Shown: positions 26,983-35,842 of the stretch, piece by piece
How positions within the stretch are numbered: the first letter of the stretch is position 1
Layout: every line of letters starts with the position of its first letter
Source of the DNA: CAWIUB01 sp963839175
GTDB taxonomy: Bacteria; Actinomycetota; Actinomycetes; Mycobacteriales; Jatrophihabitantaceae
Length of the DNA: 41,525 bases
Assembly (NCBI GenBank): GCA_963839175.1
Contig: CAWIUB010000017.1
Coordinates: forward strand, 1 to 41,525
Direction of reading: 5' to 3'
Made by a program: the position numbers and the translations under genes
Notes under the pieces: generated by a model
Told to the model about the DNA's origin: nothing
Databases searched by the model: none
What the model saw: the letters and a program-made list of their open reading frames with translations, nothing else

Positions 26983-27882
26983 TCACTGCGTGCTGGCGCC
27001 GTGGTCGATCAGGTTCAGCAGCCAGCTCGGGCCGACCGTCGTCGCCTGCGTGGGGAGGCGGTCGCGCAGCTGCCGGTCGGCGGTGACCACCACCGGCTGT
27101 GTTCCCGCGGTACGACTGATTGCCGCCTGACGGACGACCTCGCTGTCGCCGTCGCGCAGCGCGGCGTGGATATCGAGCAGGGCGTCCCACCAGGCGGCCG
27201 AGACGCCCTTCTCGTCCACAATCGCCGCGGCCCTGCCCTCGACCACCACACTGATCCGCGGCACGACCGCGCTCAACTGCGCCGCGCTTACCTGGCTCGG
27301 CAGCTGGTCGGCGCGAATGCCCGACCGGATGAGCCGGCGCAGGCCGTCGAGGAGCCGCTGCGTAGCTGCGGCGCGGTCGCGCCACCAGCCGTCCGGGCGC
27401 GATCCGACCACGTTGGCAGCGTCGACCACGATCGTGACCGGCTGCACGGCCGGGCGGGCTAGCGGCCAGGTGGCCGAGAATCCCCGATGCAACGGCAGGC
27501 CGGCAACTGGGGTGTCGTCCCACCACCGCACCTCGCTGCTCTCGGCATTCGCGGCGTGCGGCGCGATCCGCTCGCGTGGCCGGGCGAGCACGGTCGTGTA
27601 GGACCAGCCACCATGATCGTCGACGAGCAGGCCGTAGGGCGCGACGGCCGCGGCCACGATGCTCGCCTCCTCGGCGGCTTCGCGCAGCGCGGCCTGGACG
27701 ACGTCCTCGTGGCTGTCCCGCGCCCCGCCAGGCAGGCCCCAGGTGTCACCCTCGTGCGTCCACGGCGCGCGGTGCTGCAGGATGACGCGATCGTCGTCGC
27801 GGACGAGCAGGCCCGCGGCCCCGAACCTGCCCCAGTGGCGGTGGCCGAGCGCGCAGAAAACCCAGCCGTTGCCGTCGCCCAT
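26983..27882 (-). CDS. NUDIX hydrolase with C-terminal NYN/PIN-like domain
   Basis: 299 residues. The NUDIX box spans residues 52-72 (GGARDSHEDVVQAALREAAEE), matching the Gx5Ex7REUxEE rule, so a nucleoside-diphosphate-linked substrate is expected. After about residue 145 a second domain starts VTIVVDAANVVGSRPDGWWRD and ends with VVVTADRQLRDRLPTQATTVGPSWLL. The early VDAANV and late TADRQLRDR resemble the acidic motifs of NYN/PIN-type RNases. The two-domain arrangement recurs in actinobacteria. It is convergent with, and directly abuts, the adaptor gene. Confidence 0.8.
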   Translation of the reverse strand: MGDGNGWVFCALGHRHWGRFGAAGLLVRDDDRVILQHRAPWTHEGDTWGLPGGARDSHEDVVQAALREAAEEASIVAAAVAPYGLLVDDHGGWSYTTVLARPRERIAPHAANAESSEVRWWDDTPVAGLPLHRGFSATWPLARPAVQPVTIVVDAANVVGSRPDGWWRDRAAATQRLLDGLRRLIRSGIRADQLPSQVSAAQLSAVVPRISVVVEGRAAAIVDEKGVSAAWWDALLDIHAALRDGDSEVVRQAAISRTAGTQPVVVTADRQLRDRLPTQATTVGPSWLLNLIDHGASTQ

Positions 27883-28125
27883 AGCTGAAGTCCTACCTCA
27901 TCGTGGCGGGCGCCCGCACGGTCGGCCATGGTGGTCGACGTCGGCCCGTCAGGTCGCCTCTCGGCGGGAGGCCGCTCGCAGCGGCGGGTGTGGGACCGGG
28001 GGCCATGTCCGGGCCGACGTCGCGGCTCCACGCTACCGGGTCGCTGCGCTGTTCCGGGACATCGACGGGCAGACGTATCGTAATCGCACAGCGCAACGGT
28101 GGGAGGGGCGGAAGGAGCGACGTGG

Positions 28126-28746
28126 ATGAGCGAGAAGCCAGCCCGGCCGCATCGGCCCGTTCCCTACGCCGACCTGACCGATCTGATCGACGCAGCAGGC
28201 GGAACGCCACCGCGGTCGCGGGCTGAGATCGCCGCGGCCACGGCGGCGCTGGTGATTGCTGCAGGGCGCGACTCGGCCTCGCCGGTTGGTGAGCGGCGGC
28301 TGGTCGACCTCGCCGACGTCGTCGGTTTGGACACGCTCGGCGCACTGTGGCGAGACGCCGACCCGGTGAGCTTGCCCGGTGTGCTGTGGGCTCTGTACCT
28401 GGTCCGGCAATGGTGCGGTACGCGATCCGACGAGGTGTGTCGGCTTTGGCGGGTCGGTGCGATCTACGCGCCTGCAGACGCCGTCGTCGCCGGCGTAAGC
28501 GACGACGCGGATCCGGACGCCGTGCGCCGGATGGGTGACGCGGTGCTCGAGCGGGCGTACCGGGGAGATTTCGCGGTCGCGCTCGAGCGGGCAGCCGCGT
28601 TCTTCAGGGTCATTGCCGCAGGCCGTCGCAACAGCGCTCGCGCTGAAGACGGGGCGGACGAGCACCTGCTTGCACACCGCAACGATCGCGCCGCGGACGA
28701 CCTCGCCCGCGCTGCCCGGGAGTGGCGCCGCGGCACGCTGCACTGA
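28126..28746 (+). CDS. Conserved hypothetical protein
   Basis: 206 residues from ATG 28126, with GGAAGGAG upstream. Mostly helical and soluble. Visible blocks: VPYADLTDLIDAAGG, LPGVLWALYLVRQWC, AVLERAYRGDFAVALERAAAF, and a charged C-terminus. No catalytic motif or metal site recognised. It precedes the DUF4192 gene in the same direction, separated by 86 bases carrying two CCACAG-type repeats. No function proposed. Confidence 0.7.
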   Translation: MSEKPARPHRPVPYADLTDLIDAAGGTPPRSRAEIAAATAALVIAAGRDSASPVGERRLVDLADVVGLDTLGALWRDADPVSLPGVLWALYLVRQWCGTRSDEVCRLWRVGAIYAPADAVVAGVSDDADPDAVRRMGDAVLERAYRGDFAVALERAAAFFRVIAAGRRNSARAEDGADEHLLAHRNDRAADDLARAAREWRRGTLH

Positions 28747-28752
28747 GCGCGT

Positions 28753-28781
28753 TCGTCCACAGGCCGCGAGCGCTGTCCACA
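28753..28781. promoter_or_regulatory. Two DnaA-box-like sites before the DUF4192 gene
   Basis: TCGTCCACA at 28753-28761 and CTGTCCACA at 28773-28781, both followed by G. The second fits the high-GC DnaA box form (T/C)(T/C)(G/A)TCCACA; the first has one mismatch. They repeat exactly 20 bases apart, two helical turns. Binding by DnaA is an inference. Confidence 0.3.
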
Positions 28782-28832
28782 GATCCTTCTTTGCCCTGTG
28801 CCCAATCCCGGCCGTTGCCGAGACTTGCCGGC

Positions 28833-29885
28833 ATGACAGATCTCACGAGCGACCGGCCAGTGTTGAAGATCCGGGGCCCCGCCGACCTGATCGATGTCGT
28901 TCCCTACCTGCTCGGCTTCCACCCCCGCGCCAGCCTGGTCCTGATCGGCCTGGGGCATGATGGCGGTCGCGATAGCGACAGCGTCACGATCACTGCCCGG
29001 GTCGACCTGGCCGAGGCGGTCTCATCAGATCGGCTCGTCGACGACACCGTTCGAGCCGTCGCGCGCAGCGGCGCCACGGGCGTGGTCGTCGTCGTTTTCG
29101 ACGCTGAGTGGACGCCGAGCCGCACCGCCGATCTTCCGTGGCGGACCGTCGTCGACGCCGTCGACCAGGGCGCGGAACGTGCCGGCCTGGCCCTGCTCGA
29201 CGCACTGTTGGTGACCTCCGACCGGTGGTGGTCATTCGCGTGTGGTGACGTGGGCTGCTGCCCACCCGACGGGCAGCTGCTCGAAGGCCCGTCGTCGGCG
29301 GCGGCCGCCGCGGCCACCTACGCCGGGCTGGTAGCCCTGCCTAACCGCGAGCAACTGGCTTTGGTTCTCACGCCGGAGAGCGACGAGCGGCGGCGCGCCA
29401 TTCTGCCGCTGCTCGAAGCGGCCGAAGAACGGGCGGTACGCGCGATCCTCGATGGCCACAGCCAGCGTCACGTTCGCGCCGTGAAGCGCGCCGTCTTCGC
29501 GGCGGCCCGGGATGCCGACTCTGCCTTGTTCCCCGGGCCTACCGGGTCGCTGCTGGATGAGCAGGCAGCGCGGTTCGCGGCGGGCCTTGCCGACATTTCG
29601 CTGCGTGACGCGGTATGGCTCGCGGTCGACCAGCGGCGACTCGATGGCCGGGCGCTGTGGCGCGAACTCGCGCGTCGGTCCCCCGAGCCATACGACGCTC
29701 CGCCCCTGTTCCTCTTCGGCTGGGCCGAGTGGCGCGCGGGAAACGGCGTGCTAGCGGGGATCGCCGCCGAGCGAGCTCTGGCGAGCGACCCGGGCTACAC
29801 CGCCGCCGAGCTGCTGCTCGCAGCGCTAAACCACGGTCTCGACCCGCACCGCACACCACGGCTGCGCATGCCCAGATCGGCATAG
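28833..29885 (+). CDS. DUF4192 domain-containing protein
   Basis: 350 residues from ATG 28833, chosen because LKIRGPADLIDVVPYLLGFHP is the conserved DUF4192 opening; the frame is open upstream over the intergenic repeats. PRASLVLIGLG and the C-terminal FLFGWAEWRAGNGVLAGIAA are also typical of this actinobacterial family. No signal peptide or membrane helix. The function is unknown. It is convergent with gltD, 18 bases apart. Confidence 0.85.
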   Translation: MTDLTSDRPVLKIRGPADLIDVVPYLLGFHPRASLVLIGLGHDGGRDSDSVTITARVDLAEAVSSDRLVDDTVRAVARSGATGVVVVVFDAEWTPSRTADLPWRTVVDAVDQGAERAGLALLDALLVTSDRWWSFACGDVGCCPPDGQLLEGPSSAAAAAATYAGLVALPNREQLALVLTPESDERRRAILPLLEAAEERAVRAILDGHSQRHVRAVKRAVFAAARDADSALFPGPTGSLLDEQAARFAAGLADISLRDAVWLAVDQRRLDGRALWRELARRSPEPYDAPPLFLFGWAEWRAGNGVLAGIAAERALASDPGYTAAELLLAALNHGLDPHRTPRLRMPRSA

Positions 29886-29903
29886 CGAGCAGGCACCGGA
29901 CGC

Positions 29904-31370
29904 CTACAACGCCGCGGCGTACGGACGAACCGGGCTGGGCAGCTCGGAGGCGCCGGACAGCGCGCGGTCGACGGCGGCCGCGCACGCGCGTCCCTCGGCG
30001 ATGGCCCACACCACCAGGCTGGCGCCCCGCGTCGCATCGCCACACGCGTAGACACCGGGCGCGCTGGTCTGCCATGAGTCGTCCACGATCGCCGTGCCCT
30101 TGACGGGATCGCGGTCCACGCCGAGTGCGGCGAGCAGCTCGGGCACGTCCGTGCCGACGAAGCCCGCGGCCAGCAAGACCAGATCGGCCGGGAGCTGCGT
30201 GCGTGAGCCCGCCACCGGACGGAACTCGCGCCGTCCCTCGACCCTGACGATCTCCACTTTCTCCACCAGCGCCGCGCGCACCGCGCCTGTCTCGTCACCG
30301 ACGAACTCGACCACCTCCCGGGCCCAGGCTTCGTGCACGCCTTCGTCGTGAGCCGGGGAGATCCCCCTGCTGCTCATCGCGGATGGCCACCGTGGATTGA
30401 CCAGATTCGTGCGCGGCTCCGGACGTGGGTTGTGGTCCAACACGGTCACCGACTGTGCGCCCTGGCGGTTCACGGTGCCCAGGCAGTCGGCCGCAGTGTC
30501 GCCCCCGCCGATGATGATCACGTGCTTGCCAGCGGCGTTCAGGGCCGGGACGGCGATGTCGCCGGCCTGCACGCGGTTGCCCTGTGGCAGGTACTCCATC
30601 GCCTGATGCACGCCGGACAGCTCGCGACCCGGGTAGGTCACCTCGCGTTGCCCCAGCGCCCCCACGGCGAGCACCACGGCGTCATGGTCGGCACGCACGG
30701 CGGCGGCGGTCTCTGGCGTGACGTCGGCGCCAACCCGAAAATGCGCGCCCTCCTGTGCCATCTGCTCCAGACGGCGATCGATGATGTGCTTGGGCATCTT
30801 GAAATCGGGGATTCCGTAGCGCAGCAGGCCGCCGAGGCGGTCGTCGCGCTCGAAGACGACGACCTCGTGTCCCGCGCGGGTGAGCTGCTGGGCGGCGGCC
30901 AGCCCCGCCGGCCCCGAACCAACCACCCCGACTCGCTTCCCGCTGCGCTCGGACGGCGGCTGCGCGGCGACGAGCCCATCGTCGAAGGCTCGCTCGACAA
31001 TGGAAATCTCGACCTGCTTGATGGTCACCGGGTCGGTATTGAGGGCCAGCACGCAGGCGGCCTCGCAGGGTGCCGGGCAGATCCAGCCGGTGAACTCGGG
31101 GAAGTTGTTCGTGGCATGCAGCCGTTCACTGGCACTGACGAAATCGCCCCGGGCGACGTACTCGTTCCATTCCGGGATCAGGTTGCCGAGCGGGCAGCCG
31201 CTGTGGCAGAACGCCACGCCGCAGTCCATGCAACGCGCCGCTTGCTGCTCGACGACCTCCCCCGGAGCGCGGAGATAGATCGGCTGCCAGTCACGGACGC
31301 GTTCGGCGGCAGGCCGTTTGGGTGTGTCGACGCGTGCATACTTGAGGAAACCCTGGGGGTCGTGTGCCAC
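29904..31370 (-). CDS. gltD: Glutamate synthase small subunit (NADPH)
   Basis: 488 residues. GltD passes electrons from NADPH through FAD to the GltB large subunit, which makes two glutamates from glutamine and 2-oxoglutarate. The N-terminal iron-sulfur region has CMDCGVAFCHSGCPLGN and CPAPCEAACVL; the FAD site is VGSGPAGLAAAQQL; the NADPH site is IGGGDTAADCLGT; the C-terminal motif is GVYACGDATRGASLVVWAI. GTG 31370 is chosen over a longer open frame because it gives the normal start AHDPQGFLKYARVD and has AAAGGG upstream. The large-subunit gene, usually directly upstream, is absent; a DtxR-family gene is there instead. Confidence 0.93.
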   Translation of the reverse strand: MAHDPQGFLKYARVDTPKRPAAERVRDWQPIYLRAPGEVVEQQAARCMDCGVAFCHSGCPLGNLIPEWNEYVARGDFVSASERLHATNNFPEFTGWICPAPCEAACVLALNTDPVTIKQVEISIVERAFDDGLVAAQPPSERSGKRVGVVGSGPAGLAAAQQLTRAGHEVVVFERDDRLGGLLRYGIPDFKMPKHIIDRRLEQMAQEGAHFRVGADVTPETAAAVRADHDAVVLAVGALGQREVTYPGRELSGVHQAMEYLPQGNRVQAGDIAVPALNAAGKHVIIIGGGDTAADCLGTVNRQGAQSVTVLDHNPRPEPRTNLVNPRWPSAMSSRGISPAHDEGVHEAWAREVVEFVGDETGAVRAALVEKVEIVRVEGRREFRPVAGSRTQLPADLVLLAAGFVGTDVPELLAALGVDRDPVKGTAIVDDSWQTSAPGVYACGDATRGASLVVWAIAEGRACAAAVDRALSGASELPSPVRPYAAAL

Positions 31371-31475
31371 CGGCCACCCTTTCGGCAGTTCACGAACGCC
31401 TCGAGAGCCCGTTCGAGACGACGAGGTCAGGCGAGACGGCGGTGGCTCGCGTCGGCCCAACTCTACCCGGGGCGC

Positions 31476-32204
31476 TCAGGCCACCCGGCCGACCGACCCG
31501 GCACCGGCCGGTACGGCGCGCACGAACACGTGCTCGGCAACCCGGGAGTCGAAGCCGAAGCGTTCGCCTCCGGCCCATATCTCGACGCCAATGGCCGTCG
31601 ACAGGGCGTTGACCGTGCGGCCGGGCAACAGGCTGGCATCGGCGAACCGGTGCATCAGCTCGGCGTCGGGCTGCAGCAGCTCGCTGATCCGGTCGACGAT
31701 GACGGTCGTGGCGCGGCTTCCGGCCGCGATCGACAGGGTAACCAGGCCCTCGCCGGTGTCCGCGGGCGCGAACGGCAGGCCGAGGTCGTCCAGGCCCGGG
31801 ATGGGGTTGCCGTGCGGGCAGCGCAGCGGCCTGTCGAGCAGCGCGAGAATGCGGCGTTCGACGTCTTCGCTCATTACGTGCTCCCAGCGGCACGCTTCGA
31901 TGTGCAGGTGCTCCCAGTCCAGCCCGATGACGTCGGCGAGCAGCCGCTCGGCGAGCCGGTGCTTGCGCATCACGGCGACGGCCTCTCGGCGGCCCTGGTC
32001 GGACAGCTGCAGCTGCCGGTCGTCGGCGACGTGCAGCAAGCCGTCCCGCTCCATCCGGGCCACTGTCTGACTCACCGTGGGGCCGCTCTGGCCAAGTCGC
32101 TCGGCGATGCGGGCGCGAAGCGGCACCACGCCCTCTTCCTCGAGTTCGTACACGGTCCGCAAGTACATCTCGGTCGTGTCGATGAGGTCGCTGTGATGGC
32201 TCAT
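31476..32204 (-). CDS. ideR: DtxR-family metal-dependent repressor (IdeR-like)
   Basis: 242 residues. Represses iron uptake genes when loaded with Fe(II), the usual role of IdeR/DtxR. The N-terminal winged helix holds IDTTEMYLRTVYELEEEGVV and GQSGPTVSQTVARMERDGL. The dimerisation/metal domain has HRLAERLLADVIGLDW and HIEACRWEHVMSEDVERR, with the metal-ligand cysteine, histidines and glutamates. A C-terminal SH3-like domain follows. ATG 32204 is chosen; a TTG five codons upstream is also possible. The sigma-factor gene lies upstream in the same direction, as in mycobacterial ideR/sigB. Confidence 0.9.
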   Translation of the reverse strand: MSHHSDLIDTTEMYLRTVYELEEEGVVPLRARIAERLGQSGPTVSQTVARMERDGLLHVADDRQLQLSDQGRREAVAVMRKHRLAERLLADVIGLDWEHLHIEACRWEHVMSEDVERRILALLDRPLRCPHGNPIPGLDDLGLPFAPADTGEGLVTLSIAAGSRATTVIVDRISELLQPDAELMHRFADASLLPGRTVNALSTAIGVEIWAGGERFGFDSRVAEHVFVRAVPAGAGSVGRVA

Positions 32205-32350
32205 TGTCCAACCAGGCAACTGCGCGGGGACCCCGCCCTCGGTCGCTGACGCTCGGTACGATGCTCGCTCACGGTGCCCATTCGTCGTCGGGACGGCTGA
32301 CGGCCATCGTAGAACGGTTGCCGCGGAAGTGGCGGTCGCAAACAGACCGG

Positions 32351-33541
32351 CTACTCGAGGTAGTCGCGCAGCGCCTGGGCCCGGGACGGGTGGCGCAGCT
32401 TGGCCATGGTCTCCCGCTCGATCTGCCGAATCCGCTCGCGGGACAGCTTGAACGCCCGGCCGATCTCGTCGAGGGTGCGGGGCTGACCGTCGTCCAGGCC
32501 GTAGCGCATGCGCACCACCGCGGCCTCTCGGGCCTCGAGGGTGCCGAGTACCGACTGCAGTTGCGCCCGCATCAACCCCGCTTCGACAGCGGCCTCGGCG
32601 GCAGGCGCGGTGTCGTCGGCGATGAAGTCACCGAGCGCGGCGTCGTCGTCGGCCCCGACCGTCTGATCCAGGCTGACGAGGTCGCGCGACAGGTCGATCA
32701 GCTCGCGCACCCGCTCCTCGGGCACGTCGAGCTCGACGGCCAGCTCCGCATGCGTAGCCTCCCGGCCGAGCTCCTGGTTCATCTCGCGGCGCATCCGCTG
32801 CAGCTTGTTCACCTGCTCGACCAGGTGGACGGGCAGCCGGATGGTCCGCGACTGGTCGGCCATCGCCCGGCTGATCGCCTGGCGGATCCACCAGGTCGCG
32901 TACGTGGAGAACTTGAAGCCCTTGGTGTAGTCGAACTTCTCCACCGCCCGGATGAGGCCCAGGTTGCCCTCCTGGATCAGGTCGAGGAAGGGCATCCCAT
33001 GCCCGGTGTAGCGCTTGGCCAGCGACACGACCAGCCGCAGATTGGCCCGCAGCAGGTGGTCCTTGGCCCGGTCCCCGTCCACAACCACCGCGCGCAGGTC
33101 CCGCTTGCGCGTTGCGCTGAAGTCATTGGGCGAGCTCAGCAGGTGCTCGGCGTAAAGGCCTGCCTCGATACGCTTGGCCAGCTCGACCTCGTCAGCGGCG
33201 GTGAGCAGGGCGACCTTGCCGATCTCGTTCAGATACACCCGGACCAGGTCAGCCGACGTCGCCGCCTCATCCAGGTCGGCCGCGGTGATCGCCGCCTCGG
33301 CGGCGGCCTCCTCGAGGGCCTCGGCGTCCGGCTCAGTGGTCGCTTCGACGCCCTCGGCGTCCGGCTCGGTGTTCTGGGGGGTCGTCGTGACAACCTCGGT
33401 CGCCTCGACGCTCGGCTTCGTGCGACGCACGGACGCCGGGGCCGTCACCGACGGACGGGCGCTGCGATGAGCGCGCGTCACCCGCGGCTCGCCCGAGGCC
33501 GAGCGCGTCGCTTTGCGGGTACGTGCTGTCGTTGCTGCCAC
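32351..33541 (-). CDS. sigA: RpoD-family sigma factor (HrdB/SigA or SigB type)
   Basis: 396 residues. Visible regions: a basic then acidic low-complexity N-terminus (residues 1-95); region 1.2 DLVRVYLNEIGKVALLT; region 2 with LRLVVSLAKRY, GLIRAVEKFDYTKGFKFSTY and ATWWIRQAI; region 3; and region 4.2 TLDEIGRAFKLSRERIRQIE ending HPSRAQALRDYLE. It should recognise TTGACA/TANNNT promoters. Synteny is compatible with either the principal sigma factor near nrdRJ in Streptomyces (hrdB) or sigB beside ideR in mycobacteria. The acidic N-terminus favours the principal type, but this is not settled. GTG start at 33541. Confidence 0.85.
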   Translation of the reverse strand: MAATTARTRKATRSASGEPRVTRAHRSARPSVTAPASVRRTKPSVEATEVVTTTPQNTEPDAEGVEATTEPDAEALEEAAAEAAITAADLDEAATSADLVRVYLNEIGKVALLTAADEVELAKRIEAGLYAEHLLSSPNDFSATRKRDLRAVVVDGDRAKDHLLRANLRLVVSLAKRYTGHGMPFLDLIQEGNLGLIRAVEKFDYTKGFKFSTYATWWIRQAISRAMADQSRTIRLPVHLVEQVNKLQRMRREMNQELGREATHAELAVELDVPEERVRELIDLSRDLVSLDQTVGADDDAALGDFIADDTAPAAEAAVEAGLMRAQLQSVLGTLEAREAAVVRMRYGLDDGQPRTLDEIGRAFKLSRERIRQIERETMAKLRHPSRAQALRDYLE

Positions 33542-33723
33542 CGGAGTACCGGACCACCCAATTCGTCGTCGCCGACCGCTTGCCTGCTAACTCGGCGGGC
33601 GGCTGTTTTCGGTTCACCTGATTCAACGCTGCACGAGGCGGCGTGTTCCCCGAACTGGTCGATATCTACCCCGATGCCGCGTGCTTCTCAGCCTGCGCAC
33701 AGGCCCGAGGCGCCGCCCAGTCC

Positions 33724-34149
33724 TCAGACCTCGACCAGCACCGTCACCGGGCCGTCGTTGACCAGCTCCAGCTGCATCTGCGCGCCGAAGAGCCCCGTAA
33801 CGACCGTCGCGCCGCGGGTCCGCAGGGTCGTCACCATCAGCTCGATGAGCGGCTCGGCGCGCGGGCCCGGCGCGGCGGCGCTCCAACTGGGGCGTCTGCC
33901 CTTGCGGGTATCCGCATAGAGCGTGAACTGGCTCACGACCAGGACGGCGGCCTGCGGGACGTCCGCCACGCTGCGTTCGTCGCGAAGGATGCGCAGTTCG
34001 TGGATCTTGCGGGCCAGCCTGATGGCGTGCTCGGCCGTGTCGTCCTGCCGGACGCCGACGAGCGCTACGAGCCCCACTCCGATCGTGCCGACGGGGCGCC
34101 CGGCTATCCGCACCTGGGCGCGTTCGACGCGTTGCAGCAGGGCTCTCAC
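33724..34149 (-). CDS. dtd: D-aminoacyl-tRNA deacylase
   Basis: 141 residues. Hydrolyses D-amino acids from mischarged tRNAs. Key motifs: SQFTLYADTRKGRRPSW with the family SQFTL, and LVNDGPVTVLVEV with the C-terminal NxGPVT. GTG 34149 gives the canonical start RALLQRVERAQVRI and has GAGAGGA upstream; the frame is open 17 codons further but without similarity. It lies upstream of the sigma-factor gene in the same direction, with a 182-base gap, and is divergent from the DUF3099 gene. Confidence 0.95.
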   Translation of the reverse strand: MRALLQRVERAQVRIAGRPVGTIGVGLVALVGVRQDDTAEHAIRLARKIHELRILRDERSVADVPQAAVLVVSQFTLYADTRKGRRPSWSAAAPGPRAEPLIELMVTTLRTRGATVVTGLFGAQMQLELVNDGPVTVLVEV

Positions 34150-34198
34150 GTCCGGCGTCCTCTCGAAAGACCTATAGCTTGCCGTAGCGGAAACCGGC

Positions 34199-34567
34199 AT
34201 GGCGGTGCTGCCGAGGCAGGTGCACGATGGACCCGTGCGCCCTCATCGGTCAGCCCCGCCGATGCTGATCACGAACGCCCCGCGCAGCGCGGCCGAGGAG
34301 TTCGAGCATCGGCGGCGGCGGTACGCGATCATGATGGCCTCGCGTGCGGTGTGCGTGATCATTGCGGCGCTGGTGTACCGCGAATCGGGCTGGCTGGCAC
34401 TGGGGCTCGTGGTGGGCGGCGCCGTGCTCCCCTGGTGCGCGGTGATCCTCGCCAACGACGGTCCGCCGAAGAAGCGCCGGGCGGCCATGGGCCACGTCGT
34501 CGGCCCGGCCGACCATGCGCTTCCGGCGGCGAAACCCGATCGTGCCGACCGGGGCATCGACGGTTGA
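34199..34567 (+). CDS. DUF3099 membrane protein
   Basis: 122 residues. ITNAPRSAAEEFEHRRRRY leads into two adjacent transmembrane helices (about residues 46-60 and 65-85, RAVCVIIAALVY and WLALGLVVGGAVLPW), then a charged tail. This is the usual layout of DUF3099, a small actinobacterial membrane protein of unknown role. ATG 34199 is used; a GTG at codon 13 is an alternative. It is followed 21 bases later by the DUF3039 gene. Confidence 0.8.
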   Translation: MAVLPRQVHDGPVRPHRSAPPMLITNAPRSAAEEFEHRRRRYAIMMASRAVCVIIAALVYRESGWLALGLVVGGAVLPWCAVILANDGPPKKRRAAMGHVVGPADHALPAAKPDRADRGIDG

Positions 34568-34588
34568 CCCGGTGGGAGAATCGCCAAC

Positions 34589-34810
34589 GTGACGGACACC
34601 CAGACGCTGGAGTCGCCGACCACGGCCGACGCCGACACAGGCGACGAACTGTTCCACTACGTACGCAAGGCCAAGATCGCCGAGAGCGCGGTGATGGGTA
34701 CGATGGTGCAGGCGCTGTGCGGCGAGGTGTTCCCGGTGACCAAGGTGCCGAGACCTGGCTCGCCGGTCTGCCCGGCCTGCAAGGAAATCTACGACGCCAT
34801 GCGCGAGTAA
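34589..34810 (+). CDS. DUF3039 protein, zinc-ribbon type
   Basis: 73 residues. An acidic N-terminus is followed by ELFHYVRKAKIAESAVMGT and ALCGEVFPVTK, then GSPVCPACKEIYDAM. The single Cys plus the CPAC pair suggest a small metal site. The family is widespread in actinobacteria, often beside DUF3099; function unknown. The GTG start has GGGAGAA upstream. The stop is one base from the convergent BrkB-family gene. Confidence 0.85.
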   Translation: MTDTQTLESPTTADADTGDELFHYVRKAKIAESAVMGTMVQALCGEVFPVTKVPRPGSPVCPACKEIYDAMRE

Positions 34811-34811
34811 C

Positions 34812-35798
34812 TCAGTCCGGCGTGCCTACGTCCGGTGCGTCACCGAGGCGCCGCCAGGACCGGTCCGTGCGGGCGCGCCGGCGTACGGGTGATGGCGACA
34901 TCTGCTCGATGGCCGCATTGAATTCCGCACCGAGTAGGACGCCGAAGGCCAGCACGTAGAAGAACAGCAAGGCGGCGATGGGCGCGGCCAGGGCCGTGTA
35001 GGCGTGGTTGTGGTCGAGGATGAAGTTGATGTACGCGCGTAGCCCGACCGAGCCGCTCATGAACACGGCTAGAGCAAGCAGCGCACCCGGCAGCCCGCGT
35101 CGCCACGGCAGGCGACGCGGCGGCGCAAGATGGTAGAAGCTCGTCAACGCGAGCAGTGCGAGCACGACCACGACGGGGTAGTAGGCGTCGTGGATGATTT
35201 GGCTGGCGGTCTCTCGCTCCCGTTTAGGGAACAGGTCTGACAGCAATGTGGGACCGAGCACCATGAGCGGCAGCAGGACGACGCCAACCACTACGGCGCC
35301 GAGGAACAGCCACAACGCCAGCAGCCGACTGCGCACCGCGCCGCGTTCATCGCGCATGCCGTAAGCGATGGTGGTTGTGTTCACGAAGGTCGCCGTCGCC
35401 GACGAGCCCGCCCACAAGGCGAGCAGAAAGCCGAAGCTGATGATATCGATGCGCTGTCCGTGCAGGACTTCCCGCAACGTGGGTGACACGACCTGTGCCA
35501 CCACCTGGGGACTGAAGGCACGCGAGAACGTGTTCTCCAGCTGCGTCTCGACGCGGTTGATCGTGTCCTGACCGGACCAGCCTGCGACGAGGCCGAGCGA
35601 GGCCAGGGCGGCCAGCGCCAGGGACGGCAGGCTGAGCAGCTGCCAGAACGCCGCCTCGGCCGACAGCCCGAGGATCCGGTCGTGCCACGCCTTGGACAGC
35701 GTCCGGCCACTCAGCGTCCGGATCCGCCTGCCGAGGCCCATGGCAGCACAGTCTGCCCACATTTCCTCAGCGTCTCCGCGAACGTGGCCGCGGAGCAT
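34812..35798 (-). CDS. YihY/BrkB-family inner membrane protein
   Basis: 328 residues with about six transmembrane helices. Family hallmarks: the early amphipathic region DRILGLSAEAAFWQLLSLPS, later LLALWAGSSATATFVNTTTI, the YHLAPPRRLPWRRGLPGALL segment and FYVLAFGVLLGAEFNAAIE near the C-terminus. Formerly called ribonuclease BN; now an uncharacterised membrane family. ATG 35798 is used; TTG 35807 or ATG 35741 are possible. Convergent with DUF3039. Confidence 0.85.
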   Translation of the reverse strand: MLRGHVRGDAEEMWADCAAMGLGRRIRTLSGRTLSKAWHDRILGLSAEAAFWQLLSLPSLALAALASLGLVAGWSGQDTINRVETQLENTFSRAFSPQVVAQVVSPTLREVLHGQRIDIISFGFLLALWAGSSATATFVNTTTIAYGMRDERGAVRSRLLALWLFLGAVVVGVVLLPLMVLGPTLLSDLFPKRERETASQIIHDAYYPVVVVLALLALTSFYHLAPPRRLPWRRGLPGALLALAVFMSGSVGLRAYINFILDHNHAYTALAAPIAALLFFYVLAFGVLLGAEFNAAIEQMSPSPVRRRARTDRSWRRLGDAPDVGTPD

Positions 35799-35842
35799 GG
35801 CGGTCAAGCCTGCCGCGGTACGCCGCGCCGCGTCCTGCCGGA

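Noticed and set aside
30333..33919. Long rightward frames of 638 and 571 codons
   Set aside because: They lie opposite gltD, ideR, the sigma factor and dtd, all with strong motifs; composition is that of antisense shadow.
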